From assembly GCA_030603375.1 (NCBI GenBank), contig JAUVXY010000003.1:1-25320 (forward strand): DNA of 25,320 bases, in the 5' to 3' direction. The position numbers and the translations under genes were made by a program. This DNA is from Actinomycetes bacterium (GTDB lineage: Bacteria; Actinomycetota; Humimicrobiia; Humimicrobiales; Humimicrobiaceae). A model generated the notes under the pieces. The model was not told the origin of the DNA. It searched no databases and was given only the letters and a program-made list of their open reading frames with translations. Each line of letters opens with the position of its first letter. The stretch's first letter is position 1. Shown piece after piece: positions 7,790 to 15,662 of this stretch.

Positions 7790-9002
7790 TCATGCAGTTA
7801 AGCTTCTCCCTGTAATACTTAAAATCCTCCCAGGGAACTTCGGGAGGTATTAAATGATCACCATAGGGTATATATCCGCCTGATTTTAATAACTGACCAA
7901 TTGGCTCCAGAAACCTATCTATTTCTTTTTTCCCCAGTAAAATTTTTGATTTTGGTATACCACCAAGAATCTGCAGCCCGGGATACTTTTTTCTGGCTGC
8001 CAGTACATCCATTCCGGCACTGGCTTCCATAGGATAAAGCCCTGTAATTCCTGCATCTAAAAATAATGGAATTAATTCATTGCAATCACCGTCAGTATCG
8101 AGAAGGATGATATTTATATCCTTGCTCCTCAGAAAATCAGTAAGTTTTTTATAGTAAGGAGTCATAAATTCCTTAAATATTGCAGGAGAAACCATGGAAG
8201 CAGTTCCACTGGATACATCTTCCCATATATTCACACAGTCTATATCCACTTGCGAGATAACCTCTTCCCATATCGCTATCCAGAGATCAGTAAATGTCTC
8301 CAGCATATCTTTTATCAAATCAGGTTTATCATAATAATAAAAGAAAAGATTCTCATAACCTAAAAGATGAGCGAGTGTTCCAAAAATTCCTAACGGGTAT
8401 CCTCCCAAAGTTAGTACAAAATCTCTGTTTCTGTATATTTTTAGAAGCTTTTCCCAGTTGTCAGGGAATCTTTTGCTTATATTATCCAGACTGAGTCTTT
8501 CTTCTTTTATTTTGTTCCAGGTTTCCCAATCCTTAATTGGCCATTTCATTGAAGTAGGGATTGTAGCTTCATTCTTTAAAAAAGTCCTTTCCACACCATC
8601 TAAATCTATATAAGTAACTGTCTTACTGTCCTCACCCAAAATTTTAATTTCAAATTTTGGATAAAATAACTGCTCTACCTTTACAAGTATTTGTACTTTA
8701 TCAAAATTGAAATATTCTGCTACATCATTATCTATCGGGAAACCTTGATTGGGCCAGTATACTGCTCCTCCCCATACTCCAATACCATTTGGCAGTTCTA
8801 TTCTCTCGTTTTCTATAGCACCCTTTTTTTCCCAGATATAAGTCCAGGCAGTTGTATAGAGAGTAGCAGAAAGTGTAGTTATTTTAGTAGGTATTTTAGG
8901 ATATTTTTTCTCAGGCAATCCCTGATTGTACCAGTTTTTTATAGTAGAGCCCCAATAACCAAATTCCCACTTCACAGCACTTACATTTTTATTAAAACTC
9001 AT
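7767..9002 (-). CDS. UROD-superfamily protein, subtype with EFGYW start (copy 2)
   Basis: The 411-residue protein has the UROD fold and is a paralogue of the one at 1375-2556. It has the same EFGYW..TI..W...GLP opening (13-30), WEDVSSG (260-266), LDTDG (301-305), and GYIPYGDH (376-383) near the C-terminus. The position corresponding to the zinc-binding His-x-Cys of MtaA/MtbA is L-D-T-D, so the classical methyltransferase metal site is absent. The ribosome site before the ATG is weak: GAGAG is about 15 bases away. The gene follows the ABC permease by 158 bases and may be read from the same operon. Its stop is fused to the hydrolase remnant. Function unknown; context links it to sugar or methyl-group use. 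Confidence 0.83.
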   Translation of the reverse strand: MSFNKNVSAVKWEFGYWGSTIKNWYNQGLPEKKYPKIPTKITTLSATLYTTAWTYIWEKKGAIENERIELPNGIGVWGGAVYWPNQGFPIDNDVAEYFNFDKVQILVKVEQLFYPKFEIKILGEDSKTVTYIDLDGVERTFLKNEATIPTSMKWPIKDWETWNKIKEERLSLDNISKRFPDNWEKLLKIYRNRDFVLTLGGYPLGIFGTLAHLLGYENLFFYYYDKPDLIKDMLETFTDLWIAIWEEVISQVDIDCVNIWEDVSSGTASMVSPAIFKEFMTPYYKKLTDFLRSKDINIILLDTDGDCNELIPLFLDAGITGLYPMEASAGMDVLAARKKYPGLQILGGIPKSKILLGKKEIDRFLEPIGQLLKSGGYIPYGDHLIPPEVPWEDFKYYREKLNCMIDKKGSL

Positions 9003-9160
9003 GACTTCATGGAAACGCTCTCTTGTGTTCGTATTTACCTTTCCGGAGGAGTTTAATAATTCATATACATTCAGAACTTAAATTTGGCCCTCTCAATTAT
9101 AATGTATTAAACCCTTATAGACCCTTTTCCCTTACAAACTTAAATCTTAAAAAAAATCAT

Positions 9161-10141
9161 TCAGTACCGCAGTAGATGTCTTTTACTTCTGATAGCATCG
9201 ATTGCAATTACAAGTACCAGCAGTGCTCCCTTTACAACCATTCGCAAATATACAGGTAGATCAATAAGCACCAGGCCATTTGATATAGTCTGTATGATTA
9301 CAAGTGCAATAAATACTCCAAGAAAATTGCCCTTGCCCCCTCCGACAATTACTCCTCCAAGCACTACTATAGTTATAATTTCAAGCTCAGCACCGGTCCC
9401 ATATTCCGGTCTTCCCGAACCCAGCTGAGAAATAAGTAGAAGCCCTGCAATTGCAGCAAAAAACCCGGAGATCATATAAGATATTATCTTTGTCCTATCG
9501 ACTGGTATGCCTACAAGCCTTGCCAGATTTTCATTGCCTCCTATTGCAAAAAGATTCCTGCCAAATCTTGTAAACTTAAATATAAGTGTAATTATTGTAA
9601 AAGCCACTATTATATAAACAGTAGTTACTGGAAAGACTCCGCCTATATATTTTCTTCCAAAATTCTGCACAAAAATATTATAGATCCTCGGATTAAGATC
9701 AGCCCAGAAATAGCAGATTCCCCTGAATATCGCAAGTGTACCCAGCGTTGTGATTATCGGATTGATCCCGACTTTTACTATGATAAGTCCATTAATAAGA
9801 CCGACAAGACAGCCGATGACCATAGCTATTACAAAGACATATGGTGTTGATAGTTCAATACCTTTCATAAGAAGAACTGCACTGACTATCCCGGCCAGAC
9901 CTGCAACAGAACCGACTGATAAGTCAAACCCTCCTCCGACCATTACAACCGCAACACCTGCAGCCATTATCCCAAATACTGCAAAATTATTAAAAATACC
10001 CTTCATATTCTGTATTGCTAAAAAATTTTCACTGCCAAGAGAAAAAAATATTAACATTACAATATATATTCCGATTAAAGTGGGAGTCGGGGTCCTTAAG
10101 AAATTCATGACCGGTGAATATTTTTTTGTTACCTTTTCCAT
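9161..10141 (-). CDS. ABC sugar transporter permease, RbsC/RhaQ-like
   Basis: An inner-membrane permease of the BPD_transp_2 (ribose/rhamnose/xylose) family with 326 residues and roughly eight to ten hydrophobic segments. The family signatures are VGGGFDLSVGS, GLINGLIIVKVGINPIITTLGTLAIFRG and, near the end, VVLGGVIVGGGKGNFLG. It has a cytoplasmic positively charged N-terminus and a basic C-terminal tail. GGAGGATCA precedes the ATG. It is the fourth gene of the transporter, 45 bases after a second, different permease, so the channel is probably a heterodimer as in the rhizobial rhamnose importer RhaPQ. Specificity for rhamnose is inferred from neighbours. Confidence 0.92.
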   Translation of the reverse strand: MEKVTKKYSPVMNFLRTPTPTLIGIYIVMLIFFSLGSENFLAIQNMKGIFNNFAVFGIMAAGVAVVMVGGGFDLSVGSVAGLAGIVSAVLLMKGIELSTPYVFVIAMVIGCLVGLINGLIIVKVGINPIITTLGTLAIFRGICYFWADLNPRIYNIFVQNFGRKYIGGVFPVTTVYIIVAFTIITLIFKFTRFGRNLFAIGGNENLARLVGIPVDRTKIISYMISGFFAAIAGLLLISQLGSGRPEYGTGAELEIITIVVLGGVIVGGGKGNFLGVFIALVIIQTISNGLVLIDLPVYLRMVVKGALLVLVIAIDAIRSKRHLLRY

Positions 10142-10186
10142 TGATCCTCCAAAACCTGGTTTTATTTAAAATAGGGTCCAGACAAT

Positions 10187-11170
10187 TTAAGTTCTTCTTC
10201 TTATCATCGTCTGCTTCATCTCATATGTTGAAACAATCAATATCAGAATTGTTCCCTGCACTATCTGCATATAAAAATAATAAATATTCATTATTGTCAA
10301 AAAATTATATAAAACACTTAAGATAAAAACGCCTGCAAGTGTTCCAAGGATGGTACCTTTCCCTCCTCCAAGCACGGTCCCGCCTAAAATTATTGAGGAT
10401 ATTATTAATAGCTCAAGACCCTGTCCATGCTGGGGCATTCCCACAGCCGTAAGAGAAGTGAGGATGAGGCCGCCAAGAGAAGCAGTCATACCGCATATAA
10501 GAAAGCCTATAAATTTTACCTTCTTCACATTGATCCCGGAAAGAAATGATGCAAGCGGATTTGATCCTATAGCATATATTTTTCTTCCCCATTTTGAGTG
10601 ATGCATTACTATATAGGTGATTGTAAAAACTACCACAAGAAGTACTATCGGAAATGGTATTACCTTAAAAACAAATCCCCTTCCTATATAATCTATAACC
10701 GGATTCATAGCCAGGATAGATTCGCCATTGGTCAATGTATAACCGATTCCTCTCCATATAAACATTGTACCTATGGTCGCAATCATCGAATTTACTCCTA
10801 TTACAGTTACGACCATACCGTTGAATGCACCCATTGCGGCACCAGTTGCCAGCACAATTACAACAACCAGCCATCCAGGCAGTCCTCTTTCCAGAAGCAG
10901 TGCGGTAAGACATGCAGTAAGACCTATATTCCCTCCAATAGAAAAATCGATCTCCCCCGTAACCATGACCATCGTAAGGACAGCTGCTACTACCCCTATA
11001 AAGGATAGATTGTTTATCATAGGTATTAAATTTAATTTTGAAAAGAAAAATGGTCTTCCGACATAAGAAGCAATAATAAACATCCCGGCAAGTATTATAA
11101 ATAGTATTGCAGTATTATTTATTTTAAAATGTCTTTTTTTACTGATCCCCGCGTTCGCATTTTCTGCCAT
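10187..11170 (-). CDS. ABC sugar transporter permease, RbsC/RhaP-like
   Basis: The second membrane permease of the importer, 327 residues of the BPD_transp_2 family. Signatures are VTGEIDFSIGGNIGL, GAFNGMVVTVIGVNSMIATIGTMFIWRG and SSIILGGTVLGGGKGTILG. A charged N-terminus (about 20 residues) precedes the first transmembrane helix. It differs clearly from the permease at 9161-10141, so the two are distinct subunits rather than a duplication. GGGAGG sits 5 bases upstream of the ATG, and the gap to the ATPase gene is only 19 bases. Together with the double ATPase and binding protein this reproduces the S-T-P-Q order of rhizobial rhamnose transporters. Confidence 0.92.
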   Translation of the reverse strand: MAENANAGISKKRHFKINNTAILFIILAGMFIIASYVGRPFFFSKLNLIPMINNLSFIGVVAAVLTMVMVTGEIDFSIGGNIGLTACLTALLLERGLPGWLVVVIVLATGAAMGAFNGMVVTVIGVNSMIATIGTMFIWRGIGYTLTNGESILAMNPVIDYIGRGFVFKVIPFPIVLLVVVFTITYIVMHHSKWGRKIYAIGSNPLASFLSGINVKKVKFIGFLICGMTASLGGLILTSLTAVGMPQHGQGLELLIISSIILGGTVLGGGKGTILGTLAGVFILSVLYNFLTIMNIYYFYMQIVQGTILILIVSTYEMKQTMIRRRT

Positions 11171-11189
11171 AATATCCTCCCTTTGAGCT

Positions 11190-12683
11190 TTATAGACAAG
11201 CTTTTTGAAGCAGTTTTTCCTCTGAAGCTTCCTTCCTTAAATACTGGCCGGTAAATCGGCCCTTATTCATCGTTATGATCCTATCAGCAATTGATAGTAT
11301 CTCTGGAAGTTCCGAACTTATCATAATAATTGAAGAACCTTTTTCACATAGATCCTCTATTAACCTATATATCTCGATCTTTGCACCCACATCTATACCG
11401 CGGGTAGGCTCATTTAAGATAATTATCTGTGAACCGCTTTCAAGCCATTTGGCCAGTACCACTTTCTGCTGGTTTCCTCCTGAAAGACTATTGACTTCCT
11501 GATCCACAGAAGGTGTCCTTATACCTACTTCATCAACCCATTTCTCTGCTCTTTGTTTTTCCTTTTTTCTATTGATCAGAAAGCTTTTTCCCAGATCTTT
11601 TATATTTGCAAGAGTAATATTTTCCTTTACTCCCATTATAAGGGCAAGCCCTTCCGCTTTTCTATCAAGCGGTACCAGTCCAACTCTTTTATCCCTTGCA
11701 GTTGATGGATCTTTAATAACTGCTCTCTTACCATTTATAAATATCTGCCCGCTCTTTATTTTATTTGCTCCAAACAGAGCCTTAACCAGTGAGGTTCTGC
11801 CTGATCCTAAAAGACCGAATATACCAAGGATCTCACCTTTTTTTAATTCAAAACTAATACTGTCAATTCCATCGGCACTTAAGTTTTTTACATCCATTAC
11901 CATATCACCGATCTCAACTTCTTTTTTGGGATACATATCCTTTATATCCCTTCCCACCATAAGTGCCACAAGCTTCCCATGATCTGTTTCCTGTATTTTT
12001 TGAACCCCTACCTTTTTTCCATCGCGGAGTACTATGACTCTATCTACTATCTCAAAGACTTCTTTTAGTCTATGAGATATATAGATGATAGAGACACCTC
12101 TTTTCTTTAAGGTCTTTATTATATTAAATAATGATTTTATTTCTTCTTCGGAAAGAGCTGCAGTAGGTTCATCCATAACCATTATTTTTGCTTCCTTTGA
12201 TATCGCCTTCGCAATCTCGACTACCTGTTTTTGTGAAACAGAAAGATCACCTACTATTGCATCTGGATCAAGCTTTACACTAAGCGTATCAAGAAGGGCT
12301 CTTGCCTGCTCTGTCATAGCTTTCCAATCAACTATTTTTAAGGGACCCTTTACAATTTGCTCACCTACAAATATATTTTCAGTTACAGTAAGATTATCGA
12401 TAGTATTTAATTCCTGATATATAACTCTTATACCTGATACCATTGCCTCTGCCGGGCCCTTGATATCAAGTTCCTTTCCGTCTATATATATATGTCCGGA
12501 GTCTTTTATATAATTTCCCGCAAGGATCTTTATAAGCGTCGATTTCCCTGCACCGTTTTCTCCCAGTATGCCGAGTACTTCACCTTTGTGCAGATCAATA
12601 GACACATTATCCAGAGCTCTAACACCCGGGAATGTTTTAGTAATATTTTCCATCTTTAAAACAATGCCATTACTATTAGACAC
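11190..12683 (-). CDS. Sugar ABC transporter ATPase with two ATP-binding domains, RbsA/RhaT-like
   Basis: The 497-residue protein is the usual length for the RbsA/MglA/XylG family. The first domain has Walker A GENGAGKST (41-49), the signature LSVSQKQ and Walker B IMVMDEPTAALSEEE. The second has the family's degenerate Walker A GLLGSGRTS, the signature LSGGNQQ and Walker B IIILNEPTRGIDVGA. It powers sugar import at the cytoplasmic face of the permeases. The start is GTG at 12681-12683, because GGTGGTG lies about 5 bases before it and the sequence LKMENITKTFPG follows at the normal distance. It lies 104 bases after the binding-protein gene, across a spacer with hairpins. Confidence 0.93.
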   Translation of the reverse strand: MSNSNGIVLKMENITKTFPGVRALDNVSIDLHKGEVLGILGENGAGKSTLIKILAGNYIKDSGHIYIDGKELDIKGPAEAMVSGIRVIYQELNTIDNLTVTENIFVGEQIVKGPLKIVDWKAMTEQARALLDTLSVKLDPDAIVGDLSVSQKQVVEIAKAISKEAKIMVMDEPTAALSEEEIKSLFNIIKTLKKRGVSIIYISHRLKEVFEIVDRVIVLRDGKKVGVQKIQETDHGKLVALMVGRDIKDMYPKKEVEIGDMVMDVKNLSADGIDSISFELKKGEILGIFGLLGSGRTSLVKALFGANKIKSGQIFINGKRAVIKDPSTARDKRVGLVPLDRKAEGLALIMGVKENITLANIKDLGKSFLINRKKEKQRAEKWVDEVGIRTPSVDQEVNSLSGGNQQKVVLAKWLESGSQIIILNEPTRGIDVGAKIEIYRLIEDLCEKGSSIIMISSELPEILSIADRIITMNKGRFTGQYLRKEASEEKLLQKACL

Positions 12684-12706
12684 TTCATCACCACCTAAAT
12701 CTTAGA

Positions 12707-12776
12707 CCGGGGAGACCTGTTATGGCCTATGGCCCCCTCGGCCTTCTTGATAATCCTTAGCTTTTGAAAGAAAGCT
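12707..12776 (-). promoter_or_regulatory. Intercistronic hairpins between binding-protein and ATPase genes
   Basis: The spacer holds two inverted repeats. One is GC-rich (CCGGGG at 12707-12712 against CCCCTCGG at 12734-12741, with GGCC-TAT-GGCC inside). The second has AGCTTT (12759-12764) pairing with AAAGCT (12771-12776). Neither is followed by a T-run, so full termination is not suggested. Such structures often stabilise the binding-protein mRNA end and lower expression of the downstream transporter genes; that role here is inferred. Confidence 0.45.
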
Positions 12777-12787
12777 CCGACTAATGA

Positions 12788-13924
12788 TTATTCAGGATAC
12801 CATTCGTCAATATTGTCTGAATTGATTACAACATTATCAACATAGAGGAATGGAGGTACGAGTTCGTCATTCATTAGTGCTACAGATGCTGGCACCAGAT
12901 ATTCTCCATATTTTTCTGGGAAGAAAGCAACTGCACCGTCAATAAGCCCATCGCGGATTTGCTGCTTGCCGACATCATCACAGCCCATTGTCACTATAAA
13001 CCACTTCTCCGAATCCCATCTTCCAGCAGTCTGAATAGCTGCTATGCAGCCGCTCATAGTCTGCTCATTGATTGATGTCATTGCTACATTCTCAGCATCA
13101 GGTATTGTTGACAGAATATTTGTCATAGCCTTATTAGCCTGTTCAGCTTCACCTGCGCCTCCATCTGCCCTGTGAGTTATCGGGTCTATTACATCTGCTC
13201 CATACTTATCAACAAATGCCTGGTAGAAGCCTTCAGACCTTAGCATCAGCACATCGCCGCCTGCCGGGAACTGTATAAGTATTATGGCATCAATTGTGTC
13301 TATACCTCCCTGAGCTTCTACAGCTTCGATTGCATACTCTCCGCCAAGGTATGATACATAAAAATTATTACACCCCATGAATGGTGCATTCGGCGTAGGT
13401 ACATCTACTGCTATAATAGGAATACCAGCCTGGGTAAATTTAGTTGATATAATACTGTTTACCTTTGAATCGAACTGGAAGTTGATAAGTACATCTGGAT
13501 TTTTAGCAAGCATGATATCTGCATTTTTAAGTCCTATTGTTGCATCATACTGATTGTCTGCATAGAAAATGTCAGCAGGATCTCCACCGGCCAGTACCCA
13601 CTGGTCCTGAATATTTTGCCACACACTTTCACAAAACGGAATGCCGCCCATAATATTTGTGAATGCAAGTGTGTGCCCTGCTGCTGGGGCTCCAGTATAT
13701 TCCTCGCCGGCCTTAGCATATTCTCTCATTTCTTCATAGAATGCATATCCTCCTTCTTCCACAGTCTCTATTACTGTTTCAGTTACAGTCTCTACTACTG
13801 TTTCAATTACAGTCTCTGTTACTACCTTTGGCTCCGCTGCTTTTGTACAAGCTGGCAGTATTATTAAGGTTACAAGAACAACCACTACCAGGCCAACAAA
13901 AGAAACCAATTTTAATTTACTCAT
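12788..13924 (-). CDS. Sugar-binding lipoprotein of the ABC importer (periplasmic-binding protein type 4)
   Basis: This 378-residue substrate-binding protein starts with a signal peptide (MSKLKLVSFV and a hydrophobic stretch) ending in a lipobox-like LPAC with Cys26. It would be a membrane-anchored extracytoplasmic lipoprotein. A repetitive linker of ETVx units (about 36-56) follows. The mature domain has the Peripla_BP_4 pattern, for example TNIMGGIPFCESVWQNIQ, AGIPIIAVDVPTPN, ITHRADGGAGEAEQANKAMTNIL, and a C-terminal VINSDNIDEWYPE. AGGAGGA lies before the ATG. As the first gene of the importer it is expressed from a LacI-controlled promoter about 200 bases upstream. The sugar bound is probably rhamnose or a derivative, judging by the cluster. 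Homology to rhizobial RhaS is expected but not verified. Confidence 0.92.
   Translation of the reverse strand: MSKLKLVSFVGLVVVVLVTLIILPACTKAAEPKVVTETVIETVVETVTETVIETVEEGGYAFYEEMREYAKAGEEYTGAPAAGHTLAFTNIMGGIPFCESVWQNIQDQWVLAGGDPADIFYADNQYDATIGLKNADIMLAKNPDVLINFQFDSKVNSIISTKFTQAGIPIIAVDVPTPNAPFMGCNNFYVSYLGGEYAIEAVEAQGGIDTIDAIILIQFPAGGDVLMLRSEGFYQAFVDKYGADVIDPITHRADGGAGEAEQANKAMTNILSTIPDAENVAMTSINEQTMSGCIAAIQTAGRWDSEKWFIVTMGCDDVGKQQIRDGLIDGAVAFFPEKYGEYLVPASVALMNDELVPPFLYVDNVVINSDNIDEWYPE
13761..13826 (-). repeat. 24-bp tandem repeat encoding the ETVx linker
   Basis: A unit beginning ACAGTCTCT repeats every 24 bases almost three times (13761, 13785, 13809). It encodes alternating ETVI/ETVV/ETVT units just after the lipid-modified cysteine of the binding protein. 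It is a low-complexity spacer between membrane anchor and binding domain and a likely site of length variation between strains. Confidence 0.75.
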
Positions 13925-13981
13925 CTTTCCTCCTCCTGATTTTACTCATACAATCGTATGATTTTTACTAAAAGAAATTGT

Positions 13982-14006
13982 GCTAAAATAATCTTGTTAT
14001 TTTAGC
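13982..14006 (-). promoter_or_regulatory. Perfect hairpin in the binding-protein mRNA leader
   Basis: GCTAAAATAA (13982-13991) and its exact complement TTATTTTAGC (13997-14006) enclose a 5-base loop. In the transcript this is a 10-bp, AU-rich stem about 60 bases before the binding-protein ATG. It overlaps the end of a small leader reading frame. It lacks a following U-run, so it is not a standard terminator. A second short stem, CATAC/GTATG (13947-13960), lies closer to the start. Confidence 0.5.
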
Positions 14007-14020
14007 TGTTGGTGCTTCAT
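13997..14020 (-). CDS. Possible 7-residue leader peptide (MKHQQLK)
   Basis: A short frame, MKHQQLK followed by TAA, lies in the mRNA leader of the transporter operon and is preceded by a strong AGGAGGG at good spacing. Its stop codon falls in the hairpin at 13982-14006, so translation could affect folding. It may be only chance, but the ribosome site is as good as those of the real genes nearby. No function is claimed. Confidence 0.3.
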   Translation of the reverse strand: MKHQQLK

Positions 14021-14090
14021 ATTCTGCCCTCCTTCAAAAAGATATAAAAAATATATAATTTATTTTGTCGTGGACAAGAAATTTTTACAT

Positions 14091-14112
14091 TTTAGAGAAA
14101 CGTTTCTCTAAA
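14091..14112. promoter_or_regulatory. LacI-type operator (perfect 22-bp palindrome)
   Basis: The half site TTTAGAGAAAC is followed by its exact complement, giving a 22-bp palindrome with the central CG typical of LacI/GalR-family operators. It starts 7 bases after the -10 box of the transporter promoter, where a bound repressor would block transcription. A degenerate copy lies at the promoter of the LacI-family gene encoded at 16303-17382, the likely binding protein. Confidence 0.85.
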
Positions 14113-14119
14113 CAAGAGA

Positions 14120-14148
14120 ATATTATTATAGTTCTAATAATTTGTCAA
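14120..14148 (-). promoter_or_regulatory. Sigma-70-type promoter of the ABC importer operon
   Basis: The -35 box TTGACA (plus strand 14143-14148) and -10 box TAATAT (14120-14125) are separated by exactly 17 bases on the minus strand. The start of transcription would fall at the edge of the 22-bp operator. This leaves a leader of about 190 bases before the binding-protein ATG. Confidence 0.8.
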
Positions 14149-14201
14149 TAGATCAACTCATTTTTTTGTTACAGCAAAGTAGAATGTTCCGCTCTTACCT
14201 G

Positions 14202-15650
14202 CTATATCAAGCCTTTCTTTTTATAATATTTTGTTGCTTCGCTGAGGATTTTGTTAATTTCTCTGTCCTGTTCATCCGCTAAAGGCCTGGGTTTATGATT
14301 TGCTAAAATATCTATCATCCTTTCCTTTGCTTTTTCTATAACAGTCTTCTGGCCGCCTGCCAACCACTCCTGGTAAGAAGTTTTATCAAATACTCTTGGC
14401 ATGTAGTCCTCAGTTTTCCAAAGAGTTCTTGTTTGCTTTGTACTCAGAAAAGTTCCAGTTGACCCAACTTCTTTTATTGTATCAATGTCTAAAGTTGCAT
14501 CATTTATATCAAAGCCTTCCACTATCCTTCCAATAGTACTGGCCACATCATCGTCAATTACGGCTAAAATAGGATTGTAGGCAAGCTCGCCAGTAACACC
14601 TCCGTGAAGAACTATTAAGTTAGCTCCGGAAAGAGCTGAACACATGGCAAGCGGTAATTTTTCTGCTGCAGTTTGATAATCAATCTTTTTAGAATTAGAA
14701 AAAGCAGACCCCGTATTGTTGATTGGTATTTTGTATAAAGAATGCCATATTTGATTATATGCCATCTGGTGCAGCGCCACTGCCACTGTTCCAAAGTTTA
14801 AATCTCCTGTAGCCATATTCATAGCAGAAACAAAGTTATTGGCAATAATTCCACAACCGGGCCTTATACACTGAAGCAAAACTACAATAGCAAGAAGCTC
14901 AGCATTATGACTCACTGATGCTCCTGCAACTGTTATTGGATGAGAACCACCCATAATTGAACCTGATGCTATATAAATTGGGAAACCAGCATCCAGGTAG
15001 TAAAACGCAGCATTGCACGCATCTTCAGCTAATGAAAGTGGGGCCGCACCTTCAACACAGCCCATCAGTTGGGCGTCAACTGCCTGGGCCATTTGCGTCT
15101 CCCAGATAAAAGTGTCGGTAGGTTGTGCCCCCCTGCTGGGTTTAGTTGAAAACCGCATTCTTTGTGCACAACTAACAGGACAGGACATGACAGGAGGCAC
15201 ACCTTTAATTTCAAAATAAGGTGTGTATGATGGAAACACATTAACAGTATCAAGAGCATCGGACACTATCACACCTTCATTATTTTGCTCTAGTGTTGGC
15301 ATAGTAACAATACCTGTGTCAACATCACAATACCTTGCACCGGCCGAATTCATAAAATAAAGTGTATTTCCACCTAATCTTATGCTCTTTTCTGGATCTC
15401 TTGACCTCACCATAAAGCTGCTTGGTGTTTTTATAATAGACTCCTCTATTAAATCAGGCGGTATCTTAGCAATCTTTGTTTCATAATCTACCGCACACCC
15501 ATTACTTTGTAATAGTTTTAATGCTTTATCGGAATCGTACCTGAAACCTACTTCCTCCAGCACTTGAAGAGAAGCAGAGTGTATCTGCTCTATTTGACTG
15601 CTGGATAATATTTTTATTGGTTCAAATTTTCTCTTAAATCCTTTCTGCAT
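14202..15650 (-). CDS. MttB-superfamily corrinoid methyltransferase, non-pyrrolysine
   Basis: The 482-residue protein belongs to the trimethylamine methyltransferase (MttB, PF06253) superfamily. It has the typical opening (SASLQVLEEVGFRYDSDKALKLL) and the core glycine-rich segment YIASGSIMGGSHPITVAGA (226-244). Members move a methyl group from a substrate, often a quaternary amine such as glycine betaine, to a cognate corrinoid protein. The frame has no internal TAG, so no pyrrolysine is used. The gene ends in TAG, and reading through would add only a short unrelated tail. GGAGG lies 8 bases before the ATG. It follows its probable partner corrinoid gene by 12 bases. There is no betaine transporter beside it; a sugar importer is the neighbour instead, which suggests a methylated sugar or another imported methyl compound as substrate. 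Confidence 0.93.
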   Translation of the reverse strand: MQKGFKRKFEPIKILSSSQIEQIHSASLQVLEEVGFRYDSDKALKLLQSNGCAVDYETKIAKIPPDLIEESIIKTPSSFMVRSRDPEKSIRLGGNTLYFMNSAGARYCDVDTGIVTMPTLEQNNEGVIVSDALDTVNVFPSYTPYFEIKGVPPVMSCPVSCAQRMRFSTKPSRGAQPTDTFIWETQMAQAVDAQLMGCVEGAAPLSLAEDACNAAFYYLDAGFPIYIASGSIMGGSHPITVAGASVSHNAELLAIVVLLQCIRPGCGIIANNFVSAMNMATGDLNFGTVAVALHQMAYNQIWHSLYKIPINNTGSAFSNSKKIDYQTAAEKLPLAMCSALSGANLIVLHGGVTGELAYNPILAVIDDDVASTIGRIVEGFDINDATLDIDTIKEVGSTGTFLSTKQTRTLWKTEDYMPRVFDKTSYQEWLAGGQKTVIEKAKERMIDILANHKPRPLADEQDREINKILSEATKYYKKKGLI

Positions 15651-15662
15651 AACTTTTCCCTC

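Noticed and set aside
9003..9040. GGAAACGCTCTC before the UROD-like gene as a third LacI-type operator
   Set aside because: It shares the GAAACG core with the operators, but the other half does not pair and no promoter boxes stand at the right distance.
9096..9101. TATAAT (minus strand) as a -10 box for a separate UROD-gene promoter
   Set aside because: No -35-like hexamer is found 16-18 bases upstream, so it is probably a chance match in AT-rich sequence.
13741..13971. Plus-strand frames opposite the binding-protein gene
   Set aside because: They are shadows of the minus-strand gene, and their low-complexity leucine-rich translation comes from the ETVx repeat.
13925..14201. Cobalamin riboswitch controlling the corrinoid genes
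   Set aside because: No B12-box-like conserved core was found here or before either corrinoid gene.
14158..14204. TAG at the end of the MttB-family gene as a pyrrolysine codon
   Set aside because: Readthrough would add only about a dozen unrelated residues, and the TAG is at the family's normal C-terminus. Other genes here also end in TAG.
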